From Achromobacter xylosoxidans A8 (GTDB lineage: Bacteria; Pseudomonadota; Gammaproteobacteria; Burkholderiales; Burkholderiaceae_B), in assembly GCF_000165835.1 (NCBI RefSeq), contig NC_014640.1, forward strand, positions 1,798,001 through 1,862,000: a stretch of 64,000 nucleotides of DNA, given 5' to 3'. The translations under genes and the position numbers were made by a program. The notes beneath the pieces are model-generated. The model searched no databases, had not been told where the DNA came from, and saw nothing but the letters and a program-made list of their open reading frames with translations. Shown one piece after another: positions 44,355-53,137 of the stretch (position 1 is its first letter; each line of letters begins with the position of its first letter).

Positions 44355-45404
44355 ATGAGATGGAACAACCGTCCCGAGGGATCGAACTGGGGAGATTTCG
44401 GGCCTGACGACCAGCGAGGTTGCCTGAATTACATCACCCCCGCGAACGTGCTGAGCGGCATGCGGGAAGTCCGCGAAGGACTGAGCTTCTGCCTGTCGCT
44501 GCCGCTGGATTACCCGGGCGGCAATGGCGTGAACGTGCGTCGTCATCCGCCCAAGCTGCGGCCTACCGAGAGGGATGGCGACCAGTACCTGAACTTTCCG
44601 TTGGGACGCCTGCGTCCCGGCTGCGTCGACGTGCTCAGCGACGACATTGTCGAAATGAGCTTGCAGTACTCGACGCAATGGGATTCGCTGGCCCACGTCG
44701 GCGCGCTGTTTGACGCCAATGGCGACGGCCTGCCCGAGCGTGTCTACTACAACGGCTATCGGCCCAACGAGCATGTTGTGGGCCCGGTGGACTACGACGT
44801 GGACAATGGCTATGCCAAGACCGACCTGGGGCAGGGGCCGGCCTCCAACGCCAAAAAGCTGGACATCACACAGCTGGCCGAATCGTGCCTGCAGACGCGC
44901 GGGGTAATGGTCGATCTGGCGCGCCACTACGGGCGAGAGCAGAAGTCGGTCGGCTATGACGACCTGATGCGCATTCTGGAAGCGGACCGGATCGAGATCG
45001 AGCAGGGCGATATCGTGCTGTTCCATACGGAATTCGGCGACGCCCTGCTGGAAAAGAACCGCGAGCCCGACCCCCACACGCTGCACGAAATCTGCGCCGG
45101 CCTGGACGGCAGCGACGAGAAGCTGCTGCAGTGGATCACCGACTCGAAGGTGGCGGCCATGGCGTCAGACAACCATGCGCTGGAAATCTATCCCACGCAG
45201 AAGCCCAATGCCTGCTGCGCCGCATTGCCCTTGCACCACCACTGCATCTTCAAGCTGGGCCTGCCGATAGGCGAGATGTGGTATCTCGGGGCGCTGGCGC
45301 GTTGGCTGACGGCCAACGGCCGCAGCCGCTTCCTGCTGACGGCGCCGCCGCTGAACCTGCCTGGCGCCGTGGGTTCGCCCGTGACGCCGGTCGCGACGGT
45401 GTAA
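44355..45404 (+). CDS. Cyclase-family (PF04199-like) metal hydrolase
   Basis: 349 residues from ATG 44355 (GGAG ten bases upstream). It resembles the cyclase/kynurenine-formamidase superfamily: W-D-S-L-A-H-V-G near residue 110 holds the metal-binding His, V-M-V-D-L-A-R-H near 185, and I-V-L-F-H-T near 220. The usual H-x-G-T-H-x-D-x-P-x-H motif is not fully preserved, as in the larger 'cyclase family' members. It probably hydrolyses an amide, lactone or ring in a small organic acid. Regulated, by context, with the adjacent Bug receptor and IclR protein. Substrate unknown. Confidence 0.75.
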   Translation: MRWNNRPEGSNWGDFGPDDQRGCLNYITPANVLSGMREVREGLSFCLSLPLDYPGGNGVNVRRHPPKLRPTERDGDQYLNFPLGRLRPGCVDVLSDDIVEMSLQYSTQWDSLAHVGALFDANGDGLPERVYYNGYRPNEHVVGPVDYDVDNGYAKTDLGQGPASNAKKLDITQLAESCLQTRGVMVDLARHYGREQKSVGYDDLMRILEADRIEIEQGDIVLFHTEFGDALLEKNREPDPHTLHEICAGLDGSDEKLLQWITDSKVAAMASDNHALEIYPTQKPNACCAALPLHHHCIFKLGLPIGEMWYLGALARWLTANGRSRFLLTAPPLNLPGAVGSPVTPVATV

Positions 45405-45407
45405 AGC

Positions 45408-45434
45408 GGGCCACGGCGTCGGACGCCGCGGCCC
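45408..45434. terminator. GC-rich hairpin between convergent genes
   Basis: GGGCC-A-CGGCGT / ACGCCG-C-GGCCC with a three-base loop, between the stops of the cyclase and mltB genes. There is no T-run, so termination would be weak or factor-assisted. Confidence 0.45.
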
Positions 45435-45443
45435 AGGGGGCTG

Positions 45444-46601
45444 TCAGCGGCCCACGCGGGCTTCGATCTCGCTCGCCAGATCCGCCACCGAGGTCGCGTA
45501 GAAGTAGCTGCGGTTGTACTTGGTGAGCGCGAAGAAGTTGGGCGTGCCGACGCGGTATTGCGCCGTGCCGCGGGCTTCCTCGACCAGATCGACCACGCCC
45601 AGCGGCTGGCTGCCCCAGCCGGCGGCCGAGGCGCCCGGCTGCAGGCGGGCGCCCGCCGCCGTGAGCGTGCCCCAGCTCTGCTTGGGTTCCAGCCCGCCGT
45701 CGACCAGCGGTGCAGGATCCGTGGGCAACACCACCGGGGCAAACACCGGCAGGCCGCGCTGCCAGCCGTGCTGCGACAGGAAGCTGCCCACGGACATGAT
45801 CGCGTCGCGCGTGTTGTTGCTCAGGTCGATATGGCCGTTGTCGTCGCCGTCCACCGCGTAATGCATGACGCTGGTGGGCATGAACTGGGGCATGCCTATG
45901 GCGCCGGCGTAGGAGCCGCGCGTTTCCAGGTCCAGTTTGTCCTTCATGACCAGGGTCAGGAAATCCGCCAACTGGCCGCGGAACATGGTGGCGCGCTCGG
46001 GCTTGGCCGGGTCCGGATAGTCGAAGGCCAGCGTGGTCAGCGCGTCCAGCACGCGGAAATTGCCCATATTGCGGCCATACAGCGTTTCCACGCCGATGAT
46101 CGAGGCGATCACGGGCGCCGGGACGCCGAAGCGCTGCGCTGCCTGGTTGAGCAGGTCGCGGTTCTCGTTGTAGAACTCCACGCCCCAGCCGATGCGCTTG
46201 GGTTCGACGAAGCGCGAGCGATAGGTCAGCCAGCTGCGCCAGATTTTCTTGCCCGGCGGCGACGGCGCGATCAGGCGCGCGACGGTGGCGTTGTAGCGCG
46301 AACCGGCCAGCGCGGCGACCATGGGGTCCAGCGGCAATTGGCGTTCGGTGGCCAGGTTTTCGACAAAGGAACGGACTTCAGGCCGCAGCGCGCCATTGGC
46401 GCCCAGCGCGGCGGGACCGTCGTCCGCCAGTTCAGAACCAGGTGTCGGCGCGCTGGGTCCGATGCGAATGGGGGCCGGGGTTGATTCGGCGGCCGGCTGG
46501 CCGGCGGCGGTGTTGGTGGTGGCAGAGGGAGCGGTGGTGGAGCAGCCCGCCAGCAGGGCGGAAAGCGTTCCGAGTTGCAGTAAACGCCGACAGATGAACA
46601 T
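45444..46601 (-). CDS. mltB: Membrane-bound lytic murein transglycosylase B
   Basis: 385 residues from ATG 46601, with AAGGAAG upstream. A lipobox L-L-A-G-C places the acylated Cys at residue 20. The SLT_2 domain follows, with catalytic Glu in I-I-G-V-E-T-L-Y-G-R near 159-168, and A-I-G-M-P-Q-F-M-P-T near 230. It cleaves peptidoglycan glycan strands to 1,6-anhydro ends at the outer membrane. Its start is only 19 bases from the start of the divergent deacetylase-family gene. Confidence 0.95.
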   Translation of the reverse strand: MFICRRLLQLGTLSALLAGCSTTAPSATTNTAAGQPAAESTPAPIRIGPSAPTPGSELADDGPAALGANGALRPEVRSFVENLATERQLPLDPMVAALAGSRYNATVARLIAPSPPGKKIWRSWLTYRSRFVEPKRIGWGVEFYNENRDLLNQAAQRFGVPAPVIASIIGVETLYGRNMGNFRVLDALTTLAFDYPDPAKPERATMFRGQLADFLTLVMKDKLDLETRGSYAGAIGMPQFMPTSVMHYAVDGDDNGHIDLSNNTRDAIMSVGSFLSQHGWQRGLPVFAPVVLPTDPAPLVDGGLEPKQSWGTLTAAGARLQPGASAAGWGSQPLGVVDLVEEARGTAQYRVGTPNFFALTKYNRSYFYATSVADLASEIEARVGR

Positions 46602-46620
46602 AATCTTCCTTATGGAGACC

Positions 46621-47535
46621 ATGTATCTTACCCACCCGGCATGCCGCTTGCATGAAATGGGCAGTTGGCATCCCGAAAGCCCCCAGAGGCTGGACGCCAT
46701 TTCAGACCAGTTGCTTGCCAGCGGATTGATGCCCTACCTGGATGACCGCCAGGCGCCGCAGGCATCCCGCCATGACATATTGCGGGTGCACACTGTCCAG
46801 TATCTGAACAGTTTGCGCGAACATTTGCCGGAGCAAGGGTATTTCCCTATCGATCCGGATACCCTGATGAATCCCCACACCTACGAGGCTGCCCTCTACG
46901 CGGCGGGCGCGGGCGTGGCGGCGGTGGATGCCGTGATGGGGGGGGAAGCCCGTACGGCGTTCTGCGCGGTGCGGCCTCCCGGGCATCACGCCTGCCGTTC
47001 CCAGGCCATGGGATTCTGCTTTCTGAACAACGTCGCCATTGCAGCGCAACATGCACTGGACTTCCACGGCCTGTCGCGTGTGGCCATCGTCGATTTCGAT
47101 GTGCACCACGGCAATGGCACCGAAGACATCTTCGCTGGCGACGATCGGGTGCTGATGTGCAGCTTCTTCCAGCATCCCTTTTTTCCAAACAGCGGCACCG
47201 AGAATCCCGCCTCGAACATGCTGAACGTGCCGGTGGCCGCCTATACCGGAGGGGCCGCGGTCAAGACTATCGTGACGGATACCTGGCTGCCTGCGCTGGA
47301 GGCGCACCGCCCCGAACTGATTCTGGTGTCGGCGGGTTTCGACGCGCACCGCGAGGACGACATGGGCCAGATGGGCCTGGTCGAGGCCGACTACGCCTGG
47401 ATAACCGAACAGCTCGTGGAGGTGGCCGAGCGCCACTGCCAGGGGCGGATCGTCAGCACGCTCGAGGGCGGTTACAACCTGTCAGCCCTGGGCCGCAGCG
47501 TGGTTGCGCATATACGAGCGCTTGCGAAGCTGTAG
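46621..47535 (+). CDS. Histone deacetylase / acetylpolyamine amidohydrolase family protein
   Basis: 304 residues from ATG 46621; an in-frame ATG at 46612 is an alternative. The arginase/deacetylase fold has all expected residues: R-P-P-G-H-H (paired His) near 117-122, [10 protein letters not shown] near 155-164 (zinc Asp and His), A-G-F-D-A-H near 245 (second zinc Asp), and G-G-Y near 286 (catalytic Tyr). It removes acetyl groups from lysine or polyamines; the bacterial target is unknown. It lies 71 bases upstream of etfB, a pairing that suggests a metabolic role. Confidence 0.9.
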   Translation: MYLTHPACRLHEMGSWHPESPQRLDAISDQLLASGLMPYLDDRQAPQASRHDILRVHTVQYLNSLREHLPEQGYFPIDPDTLMNPHTYEAALYAAGAGVAAVDAVMGGEARTAFCAVRPPGHHACRSQAMGFCFLNNVAIAAQHALDFHGLSRVAIVDFDVHHGNGTEDIFAGDDRVLMCSFFQHPFFPNSGTENPASNMLNVPVAAYTGGAAVKTIVTDTWLPALEAHRPELILVSAGFDAHREDDMGQMGLVEADYAWITEQLVEVAERHCQGRIVSTLEGGYNLSALGRSVVAHIRALAKL

Positions 47536-47606
47536 AATCAAGAAAAAATTGTGCAATGCGATCCCGGCGCATGCCGGGTAATTATTTTCCATTTGGAGGC
47601 AGCGGG

Positions 47607-48356
47607 ATGAAGGTATTGGTACCTGTCAAGCGCGTCGTTGACTACAACGTCAAGGTGCGCGTCAAGTCTGATCAAACCGGCGTGGATATCGCCAATGTGA
47701 AGATGTCCATGAACCCCTTTGACGAAATTGCCGTCGAGGAAGCGACCCGCCTGAAGGAGAAGGGCGCGGTGGCCGAGGTCGTGGCGGTTTCTTGCGGCGT
47801 TGCGCAATGCCAGGAAACGCTGCGCACGGCCATGGCCATCGGCGCCGACCGCGGCGTGCTGGTCCAGACCGATGCCGAACTGCAGCCGCTGGCCGTGGCC
47901 AAGCTGTTGAAGGCGCTGGTCGACAAGGAACAGCCGCAGCTGGTGATCCTGGGCAAGCAAGCCATCGACGACGACGCCAACCAGACCGGCCAGATGCTGG
48001 CCGCGCTGCTGGACTGGCCGCAAGCCACGTTCGCCAGCAAGGTCGAGCTGGCCGACGGCAAGGTGACGGTCACGCGCGAAGTCGACGGCGGCCTGGAAAC
48101 GCTGACCTTGAAGCTGCCGGCCATCGTCACCACCGACCTGCGCCTGAACGAGCCGCGCTACGTCACGCTGCCCAACATCATGAAGGCCAAGAAGAAGCAA
48201 CTGGACACCGTCACGCCGGAAGAGCTGGGTGTGGACGCCGCGCCGCGCCTGAAGACGCTGAAGGTCAGCGAGCCGCCCGCCCGCAAGGCCGGCATCAAGG
48301 TGGCCGATGTCGCGGCCCTGGTGGACAAACTCAAGAACGAAGCGAAGGTGGTCTGA
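47607..48356 (+). CDS. etfB: Electron transfer flavoprotein subunit beta
   Basis: 249 residues from ATG 47607 (TTGGAGG upstream). [10 protein letters not shown] start, [11 protein letters not shown] near 37, G-K-Q-A-I-D-D-D near 112, and the signature [12 protein letters not shown] near 154. It pairs with EtfA to take electrons from acyl-CoA dehydrogenases to ETF:quinone oxidoreductase. Two bases before etfA. It serves the three acyl-CoA dehydrogenases in this window. Confidence 0.98.
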   Translation: MKVLVPVKRVVDYNVKVRVKSDQTGVDIANVKMSMNPFDEIAVEEATRLKEKGAVAEVVAVSCGVAQCQETLRTAMAIGADRGVLVQTDAELQPLAVAKLLKALVDKEQPQLVILGKQAIDDDANQTGQMLAALLDWPQATFASKVELADGKVTVTREVDGGLETLTLKLPAIVTTDLRLNEPRYVTLPNIMKAKKKQLDTVTPEELGVDAAPRLKTLKVSEPPARKAGIKVADVAALVDKLKNEAKVV

Positions 48357-48358
48357 AC

Positions 48359-49288
48359 ATGACGACGCTGGTTATTGCCGAACACGATAACGCCCAGCTC
48401 AAGGGCGCAACCCTGAACGCCGTCGCCGCCGCCGCCAAGATCGGAGGCGACGTGCACGTGCTGGTCGCCGGCGCCAACGCGCGCGCCGTGGCCGACCAGG
48501 CCGCCGCCGCCGCAGGCGTCTCCAAGGTCCTGCTGGCCGACGCGCCGCAACTGGCCGACGGCCTGGCCGAGAACGTCGCCGCCCAGGTGCTGGCGGTGGC
48601 CTCGGGCTACAGCCACATCCTGTTCCCGGCGACCGCCTCGGGCAAGAACGTGGCCCCGCGCGTGGCTGCCAAGTTGGACGTGGCACAGATCTCCGACATC
48701 ATCGGCGTGGAATCCGCCGACACCTTCCAGCGCCCGATCTACGCCGGCAACGCGATTGCCACGGTGCAGTCGGCCGACGCCGTCAAGGTCATCACTGTGC
48801 GCACCACCGGCTTTGACGCCGTGGCCGCGCAGGGCGGTTCCGCCGCGGTGGAGGAAATCGCCGCCGTCGCCGATTCGGGGCTGTCCACCTTCGTGGGCCG
48901 CGAAGTCGCCAAGAGCGACCGTCCGGAGCTGGCCGGCGCGCGCGTCGTCGTCTCCGGCGGCCGCGGCCTGGGCAGCGCCGAGAACTTCAAGATCCTGGAT
49001 CCGCTGGCCGACAAGCTGGGCGCGGCACTCGGCGCCTCGCGCGCCGCGGTCGACGCAGGCTATGCGCCTAACGACTGGCAAGTCGGTCAAACCGGCAAGA
49101 TCGTCGCGCCGCAGCTGTATGTGGCGGTTGGTATCTCGGGTGCCATCCAGCACTTGGCCGGCATGAAGGATTCGAAGGTCATCGTGGCCATCAACAAGGA
49201 TCCGGAAGCGCCGATCTTCGGCGTGGCCGATTATGGCCTGGTGGGCGATCTGTTCCAGGTCGTGCCTGAACTGACCGGCGCGCTGTAA
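48359..49288 (+). CDS. etfA: Electron transfer flavoprotein subunit alpha
   Basis: 309 residues from ATG 48359. The C-terminal FAD domain has G-R-G-L-G-S near 201-206, [14 protein letters not shown] near 230-243, and [14 protein letters not shown] near 254-267. It binds FAD in the electron-bifurcation-free ETF. Directly downstream of etfB and followed by a strong terminator. Confidence 0.98.
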   Translation: MTTLVIAEHDNAQLKGATLNAVAAAAKIGGDVHVLVAGANARAVADQAAAAAGVSKVLLADAPQLADGLAENVAAQVLAVASGYSHILFPATASGKNVAPRVAAKLDVAQISDIIGVESADTFQRPIYAGNAIATVQSADAVKVITVRTTGFDAVAAQGGSAAVEEIAAVADSGLSTFVGREVAKSDRPELAGARVVVSGGRGLGSAENFKILDPLADKLGAALGASRAAVDAGYAPNDWQVGQTGKIVAPQLYVAVGISGAIQHLAGMKDSKVIVAINKDPEAPIFGVADYGLVGDLFQVVPELTGAL

Positions 49289-49313
49289 GTCTTATCGCGC
49301 TGCAGTATTGAAG

Positions 49314-49344
49314 GCCCGCCAGCTTCGCGCTGGCGGGCTTTTTT
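49314..49344 (+). terminator. Rho-independent terminator after etfBA
   Basis: GCCCGCCAGC-TTCGC-GCTGGCGGGC followed by six T residues. Confidence 0.96.
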
Positions 49345-49370
49345 ATTTTTGACGCCAGGACCACACATCA

Positions 49371-49402
49371 TTTGATTTCAATATCCCAAATCTTTTGATT
49401 TC
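49371..49402 (+). promoter_or_regulatory. Repeated TTTGATTTC element upstream of aspT
   Basis: TTTGATTTC occurs at 49371-49379 and 49394-49402, 23 bases apart; the second overlaps an inverted repeat AAATC-TTTT-GATTT (49388-49401). A GATAAT -10-like box follows at 49414-49419. This AT-rich patch is the only promoter space before the aspT/asdA genes and may hold an activator site. Confidence 0.4.
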
Positions 49403-49483
49403 TCGAAAGATTCTGATAATGTGTTCCGCGCGCAGCTAGATTCGCGCAAGTGCTCGACCTGTACAGAACGAAGGAGATTCGGG

Positions 49484-51175
49484 ATGGAATGGTTCTTTGA
49501 CACTCTGCGAAAATATCCGGAACTTGCGATATTCCTTACCCTGGGTGTTGGGTACTGGATAGGCGCCAAGAAGATCTTCGGATTCAATCTGGGAGCCGTG
49601 ACCGGCACGCTGCTGGTCGGCGTGCTGGTGGGACAGCTCAATATCACGATCGCTCCCGTCCTCAAGCAGGTCTTCTTCCTGCTCTTCCTGTTCGGTCTGG
49701 GTTACGGCGTCGGACCGCAGTTCTTCCGAGGGATGAAAAGCGATGGCCTTCCCCAGGTCATCTTTGCCGTCATTATTTGCGTGATCTGCCTGTTGGTGAC
49801 ATGGGCGACAGCCGTAGGCTTCGGCTTCGATGCCGGCACCGGCGCGGGCCTGTTGTCAGGGGCCCAAACCATTTCCGCGGTCATGGGCGTGGCGACGGAC
49901 ACCATCAACGGTTTGGGCATAGACGCAGCCACCAAAAAGAAATGGATCGACAGCATTCCTGTCGCCTACGCGGTCTGCTACATCTTCGGCACGGTCGGAA
50001 GCGCCTGGATCCTGGCATCCCTGGGCCCGAAGCTGATGCGCGTGGACATCGTGAAGGAGTGCCAGGAATACGAAGCCAAGATGTCCGGCGGCGCCGACTC
50101 GATGGAATTGTCGGGCTATCGCAAGTTCATTGCGCGCGCCTACAAGCTGGACCGCGAGGAATTTGTCGGCAAGACGGTGGGAGATCTGGAGTCCCGCTTC
50201 GTCGAGGCTCGAGTGTTCGTGGAACGCATCCGGCGCGGCGACCAGATCATCGACAGCGATGCCAAGACGGTGCTGCAGCAGGGCGACATACTGGGCGTGA
50301 CCGGCAGGCATGACGCGCTGGTCACCCAGGCCGCTGGCATCATCGGCACCGAGGTCGAGGACCGCGACCTGATCAGCATGCCCGCCGAGGTCGTCGAGGT
50401 CGTGCTGACCAACAAGAACATCGCCGGCAAGACCATCAAGGAAATCGCGGACAGCGAAGCAGGCCGCGAACTGGGACGCGGCGTGTTCCTGCGCAAGGTC
50501 GTGCGCGGCGGCCACGACATGCCGGTCAACTGGGGCCTGAAGCTGGACCGCGGCGATCGCCTGTTCGTACTGGGCGCCAAGCGCGACGTTGAGCGCGTGG
50601 TCGGCCGGCTGGGCTACGTGGACCGCGCCACCAGCCAGACCGACATGGTCTTCGTCGGTTTCGGCATCCTGCTCGGCGGCCTGTTCGGCTCGCTGGTGCT
50701 GACCGTGGGCGGCGTTCCCGTCACCTTGTCGACCTCCGGCGGCGCGCTGATTTCCGGCCTGATCTTCGGCTATCTGCGCTCGGTGCATCCGACCTTCGGC
50801 CGGGTGCCGGAACCGGTGCACTGGTTCCTGACATCGGTGGGGCTGACGACGTTCGTTGCGGTCGTGGGCATATCTTCAGGGCCGGGATTCGTGCTGGGCT
50901 TCCAGCAATTGGGCGCCAAGCTCTTCATCGCGGGCATCATCGCCACCAGCGTTCCGATGATCGTGGGCGTGTACATTGCGCGGTACGTATTCAAGTTCCA
51001 TCCCGCCATTGCGTTGGGAGTCTGCGCCGGAGCCCGGACCACCACCGCGGCCATCGGCCAGATCACCGAAACGGCGAAGAGCCAGGTGCCCGCACTGGGC
51101 TACACGGTTCCCTACGCCATCGGCAATACCCTGCTCATCATCTGGGGGATTGTCATCGTCATGCTCATGTCCTAG
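49484..51175 (+). CDS. aspT: AspT-family aspartate:alanine-type exchanger
   Basis: 563 residues from ATG 49484 (AAGGAG nine bases upstream). Architecture of the AAE family: five membrane helices (about 13-175), a large cytoplasmic region with two TrkA-C-like domains (about 215-290 and 300-385), then five or six helices (about 388-562). A-G-A-R-T-T-T-A and G-Y-T-V-P-Y-A-I-G-N-T-L-L near the end match AspT. It exchanges aspartate for alanine; with AsdA this makes a proton-motive decarboxylation cycle. Paired with asdA after a hairpin. Confidence 0.9.
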   Translation: MEWFFDTLRKYPELAIFLTLGVGYWIGAKKIFGFNLGAVTGTLLVGVLVGQLNITIAPVLKQVFFLLFLFGLGYGVGPQFFRGMKSDGLPQVIFAVIICVICLLVTWATAVGFGFDAGTGAGLLSGAQTISAVMGVATDTINGLGIDAATKKKWIDSIPVAYAVCYIFGTVGSAWILASLGPKLMRVDIVKECQEYEAKMSGGADSMELSGYRKFIARAYKLDREEFVGKTVGDLESRFVEARVFVERIRRGDQIIDSDAKTVLQQGDILGVTGRHDALVTQAAGIIGTEVEDRDLISMPAEVVEVVLTNKNIAGKTIKEIADSEAGRELGRGVFLRKVVRGGHDMPVNWGLKLDRGDRLFVLGAKRDVERVVGRLGYVDRATSQTDMVFVGFGILLGGLFGSLVLTVGGVPVTLSTSGGALISGLIFGYLRSVHPTFGRVPEPVHWFLTSVGLTTFVAVVGISSGPGFVLGFQQLGAKLFIAGIIATSVPMIVGVYIARYVFKFHPAIALGVCAGARTTTAAIGQITETAKSQVPALGYTVPYAIGNTLLIIWGIVIVMLMS

Positions 51176-51178
51176 CAG

Positions 51179-51213
51179 AACGCCCCGCAAGCCCCGCGCT
51201 TGTGGGGCGTTTT
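51179..51213 (+). terminator. Intra-operon terminator/attenuator between aspT and asdA
   Basis: ACGCCCC...GGGGCGT with an inner CAAGC/GCTTG stem and TTTT after it. It begins three bases after the aspT stop. It would reduce read-through into asdA unless asdA has its own promoter. Confidence 0.7.
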
Positions 51214-51279
51214 GCAAGCGCGCCGGCCCGGCCGGCGACGCTCAGCGCCTGTCACCACGCAAACCAGGAGTACTGAACA

Positions 51280-53100
51280 ATGGCTTCCACCGCGCCTCTC
51301 ACCGTCAGCCTGGCCTCGGCCTTGAAAACTACCCGTTCGCGCCAACGCGACCTCGAACAGCTTTCTCCGTTTGAACTGAAGGACTACCTGATCACGCTGG
51401 CCAAGGACAACCAGCACACCGCCGCCATCACCATGTTGAACGCCGGCCGCGGCAATCCGAACTGGATCGCCACCGAACCGCGCGACGCCTTCTTCCTGAT
51501 GGGCCAGTTCGCCATGAAGGAAGCCCGCCGCGTGCGCGACGAGTCCATTCTGGCGGGCATGCCGGCCAGGAAGGGCTGCGCCGATCGGATGCGCAAATTC
51601 CTGTCCAAGCACAAAGGCATGGACGGCTACGATTTCCTGGTCGGCGTGCTGGAGTACGGCGTCAAGGTCAAGGGCTTCGATCCCGACGCATGGGTCCATG
51701 AATTGACCGACAGCATCATCGGCGACAACTATCCCGTGCCGCCGCGCGCGCTGGTCCATCTTGAACAGATCGTGCACGATTACCTGATCAAGGAAATGTG
51801 CGACGGCCGTCCGCCCAAGGGCAAGTTCGACCTGTTCCCGGTCGAAGGCGGCACGGCGGCCATGTGCTACATCTTTGATTCGCTGATGCAGAACGGCCTG
51901 CTGAAGCAAGGCGACACCATCGCGCTGTTCCTGCCCACCTTCACGCCCTACATCGAGATCTCGCATCTGGAGCGCTTCCAGTTCAAGATCGTCCCGATCA
52001 ACGCCAGCAGCCTGCGGGCCGACGGCACCCATGATTGGCACTATCCGGCGTCTGAAATCGCCAAGCTGGAAAATCCCAAGATCAAGCTGGCGGTCACGGT
52101 CAACCCCAGCAACCCGCCGTCGGTGGCGTTCAGTCCGGTCGAGATGAAGCAGATCGTGCGCCTCATCCGCAAGAACCCGGACCTGGTGCTGGTGACGGAC
52201 GACGTGTATGGCACGTTCGTACCGAACTTCCGCTCTCTGATGGCTGAAGTACCGCACAACACCATATGCGTGTATTCGTTCTCCAAGAACTTCGGCTGCA
52301 CGGGATGGCGCCTGGGCGTGATCGCGACCCATGAAAAGAACACCATGGACCGCCGCATCGCCGAACTGCCGGCGTCCTGGAAGCAGCGCCTGAACAAGCG
52401 CTACGGCGCCATGACGATGGAGCCCGAAAAGCTCAAGTTCATCGACCGGCTGGTGGCCGACAGCCGCAATGTCGCGCTGAACCATACGGCGGGCCTGTCC
52501 CTGCCGCAGCAGGTGCAGATGGGCTTTTTCGCGTTGTCGCATCTGATGGACCTGAAGGACTCGTACAAGCACCTGACGATGAAGATCGTGCGCGCGCGGC
52601 GCGATGCGCTGTGGCGCGGCCTGGGCATCCCCATGCCGCCCGAAGATCCGATGCGCGCCTGGTACTACGTCGAGCTGGATTTCATGGTCTGGGCCAAGAT
52701 CACGTATGGCGAGGCGTTCTGCAAGTACATGATGTCCAACTATGAGCCGGTCGACTTCCTGTTCCGCCTGGCCGAGAAGTCCGGCGTGGTGCTGATGGAC
52801 GGCGGCGGCTTCGGCGGCCCGCCGTGGTCGATCCGTGTCTCGCTGGCGAATCTGGACGATGGCGACTACGCCAAGATCGGCAAGCACATGGTCGAAGCCG
52901 CGACCGAATACGTCGAGGCGTGGAAGGCCGGCGAGCTGGTGCGTTCGGGCCCGACGGCCGGCAAGGGCCAGACCACGAAGGCGCCCGCAGCCAAGCGCAA
53001 GGCGGGCAAGACCGCGGTCGCCAAAAAAGCCGTCAAGAAAGCGGTGAAGAAGGCCGACGTGGCGGTGAAGTCCGTCAAGAAGGCGGCCGCGCGCAAGTAG
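51280..53100 (+). CDS. asdA: Aspartate 4-decarboxylase with lysine-rich H1-like C-terminal tail
   Basis: 606 residues. Bifunctional fold-type I PLP enzyme of the aspartate 4-decarboxylase/aminotransferase type: N-A-G-R-G-N-P-N-W near 53, F-P-V-E-G-G-T-A-A near 186, D-D-V-Y-G near 307, and PLP Lys336 in Y-S-F-S-K-N-F-G-C-T-G-W-R. It turns aspartate into alanine and CO2. Known AsdA enzymes are about 530-550 residues; here residues 566-606 form an extra tail with 14 Lys and 2 Arg in 41 positions, in A-K-K-A-V-K-K repeats like bacterial histone H1 proteins (BpH1 of Bordetella). The tail keeps frame and codon bias. AGGAG precedes the ATG by eight bases. Flanked by two AspT-type genes. Confidence 0.92.
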   Translation: MASTAPLTVSLASALKTTRSRQRDLEQLSPFELKDYLITLAKDNQHTAAITMLNAGRGNPNWIATEPRDAFFLMGQFAMKEARRVRDESILAGMPARKGCADRMRKFLSKHKGMDGYDFLVGVLEYGVKVKGFDPDAWVHELTDSIIGDNYPVPPRALVHLEQIVHDYLIKEMCDGRPPKGKFDLFPVEGGTAAMCYIFDSLMQNGLLKQGDTIALFLPTFTPYIEISHLERFQFKIVPINASSLRADGTHDWHYPASEIAKLENPKIKLAVTVNPSNPPSVAFSPVEMKQIVRLIRKNPDLVLVTDDVYGTFVPNFRSLMAEVPHNTICVYSFSKNFGCTGWRLGVIATHEKNTMDRRIAELPASWKQRLNKRYGAMTMEPEKLKFIDRLVADSRNVALNHTAGLSLPQQVQMGFFALSHLMDLKDSYKHLTMKIVRARRDALWRGLGIPMPPEDPMRAWYYVELDFMVWAKITYGEAFCKYMMSNYEPVDFLFRLAEKSGVVLMDGGGFGGPPWSIRVSLANLDDGDYAKIGKHMVEAATEYVEAWKAGELVRSGPTAGKGQTTKAPAAKRKAGKTAVAKKAVKKAVKKADVAVKSVKKAAARK

Positions 53101-53137
53101 GCAGGCCAGGCAGCAACCTCCAGGGCGACATGACGAC

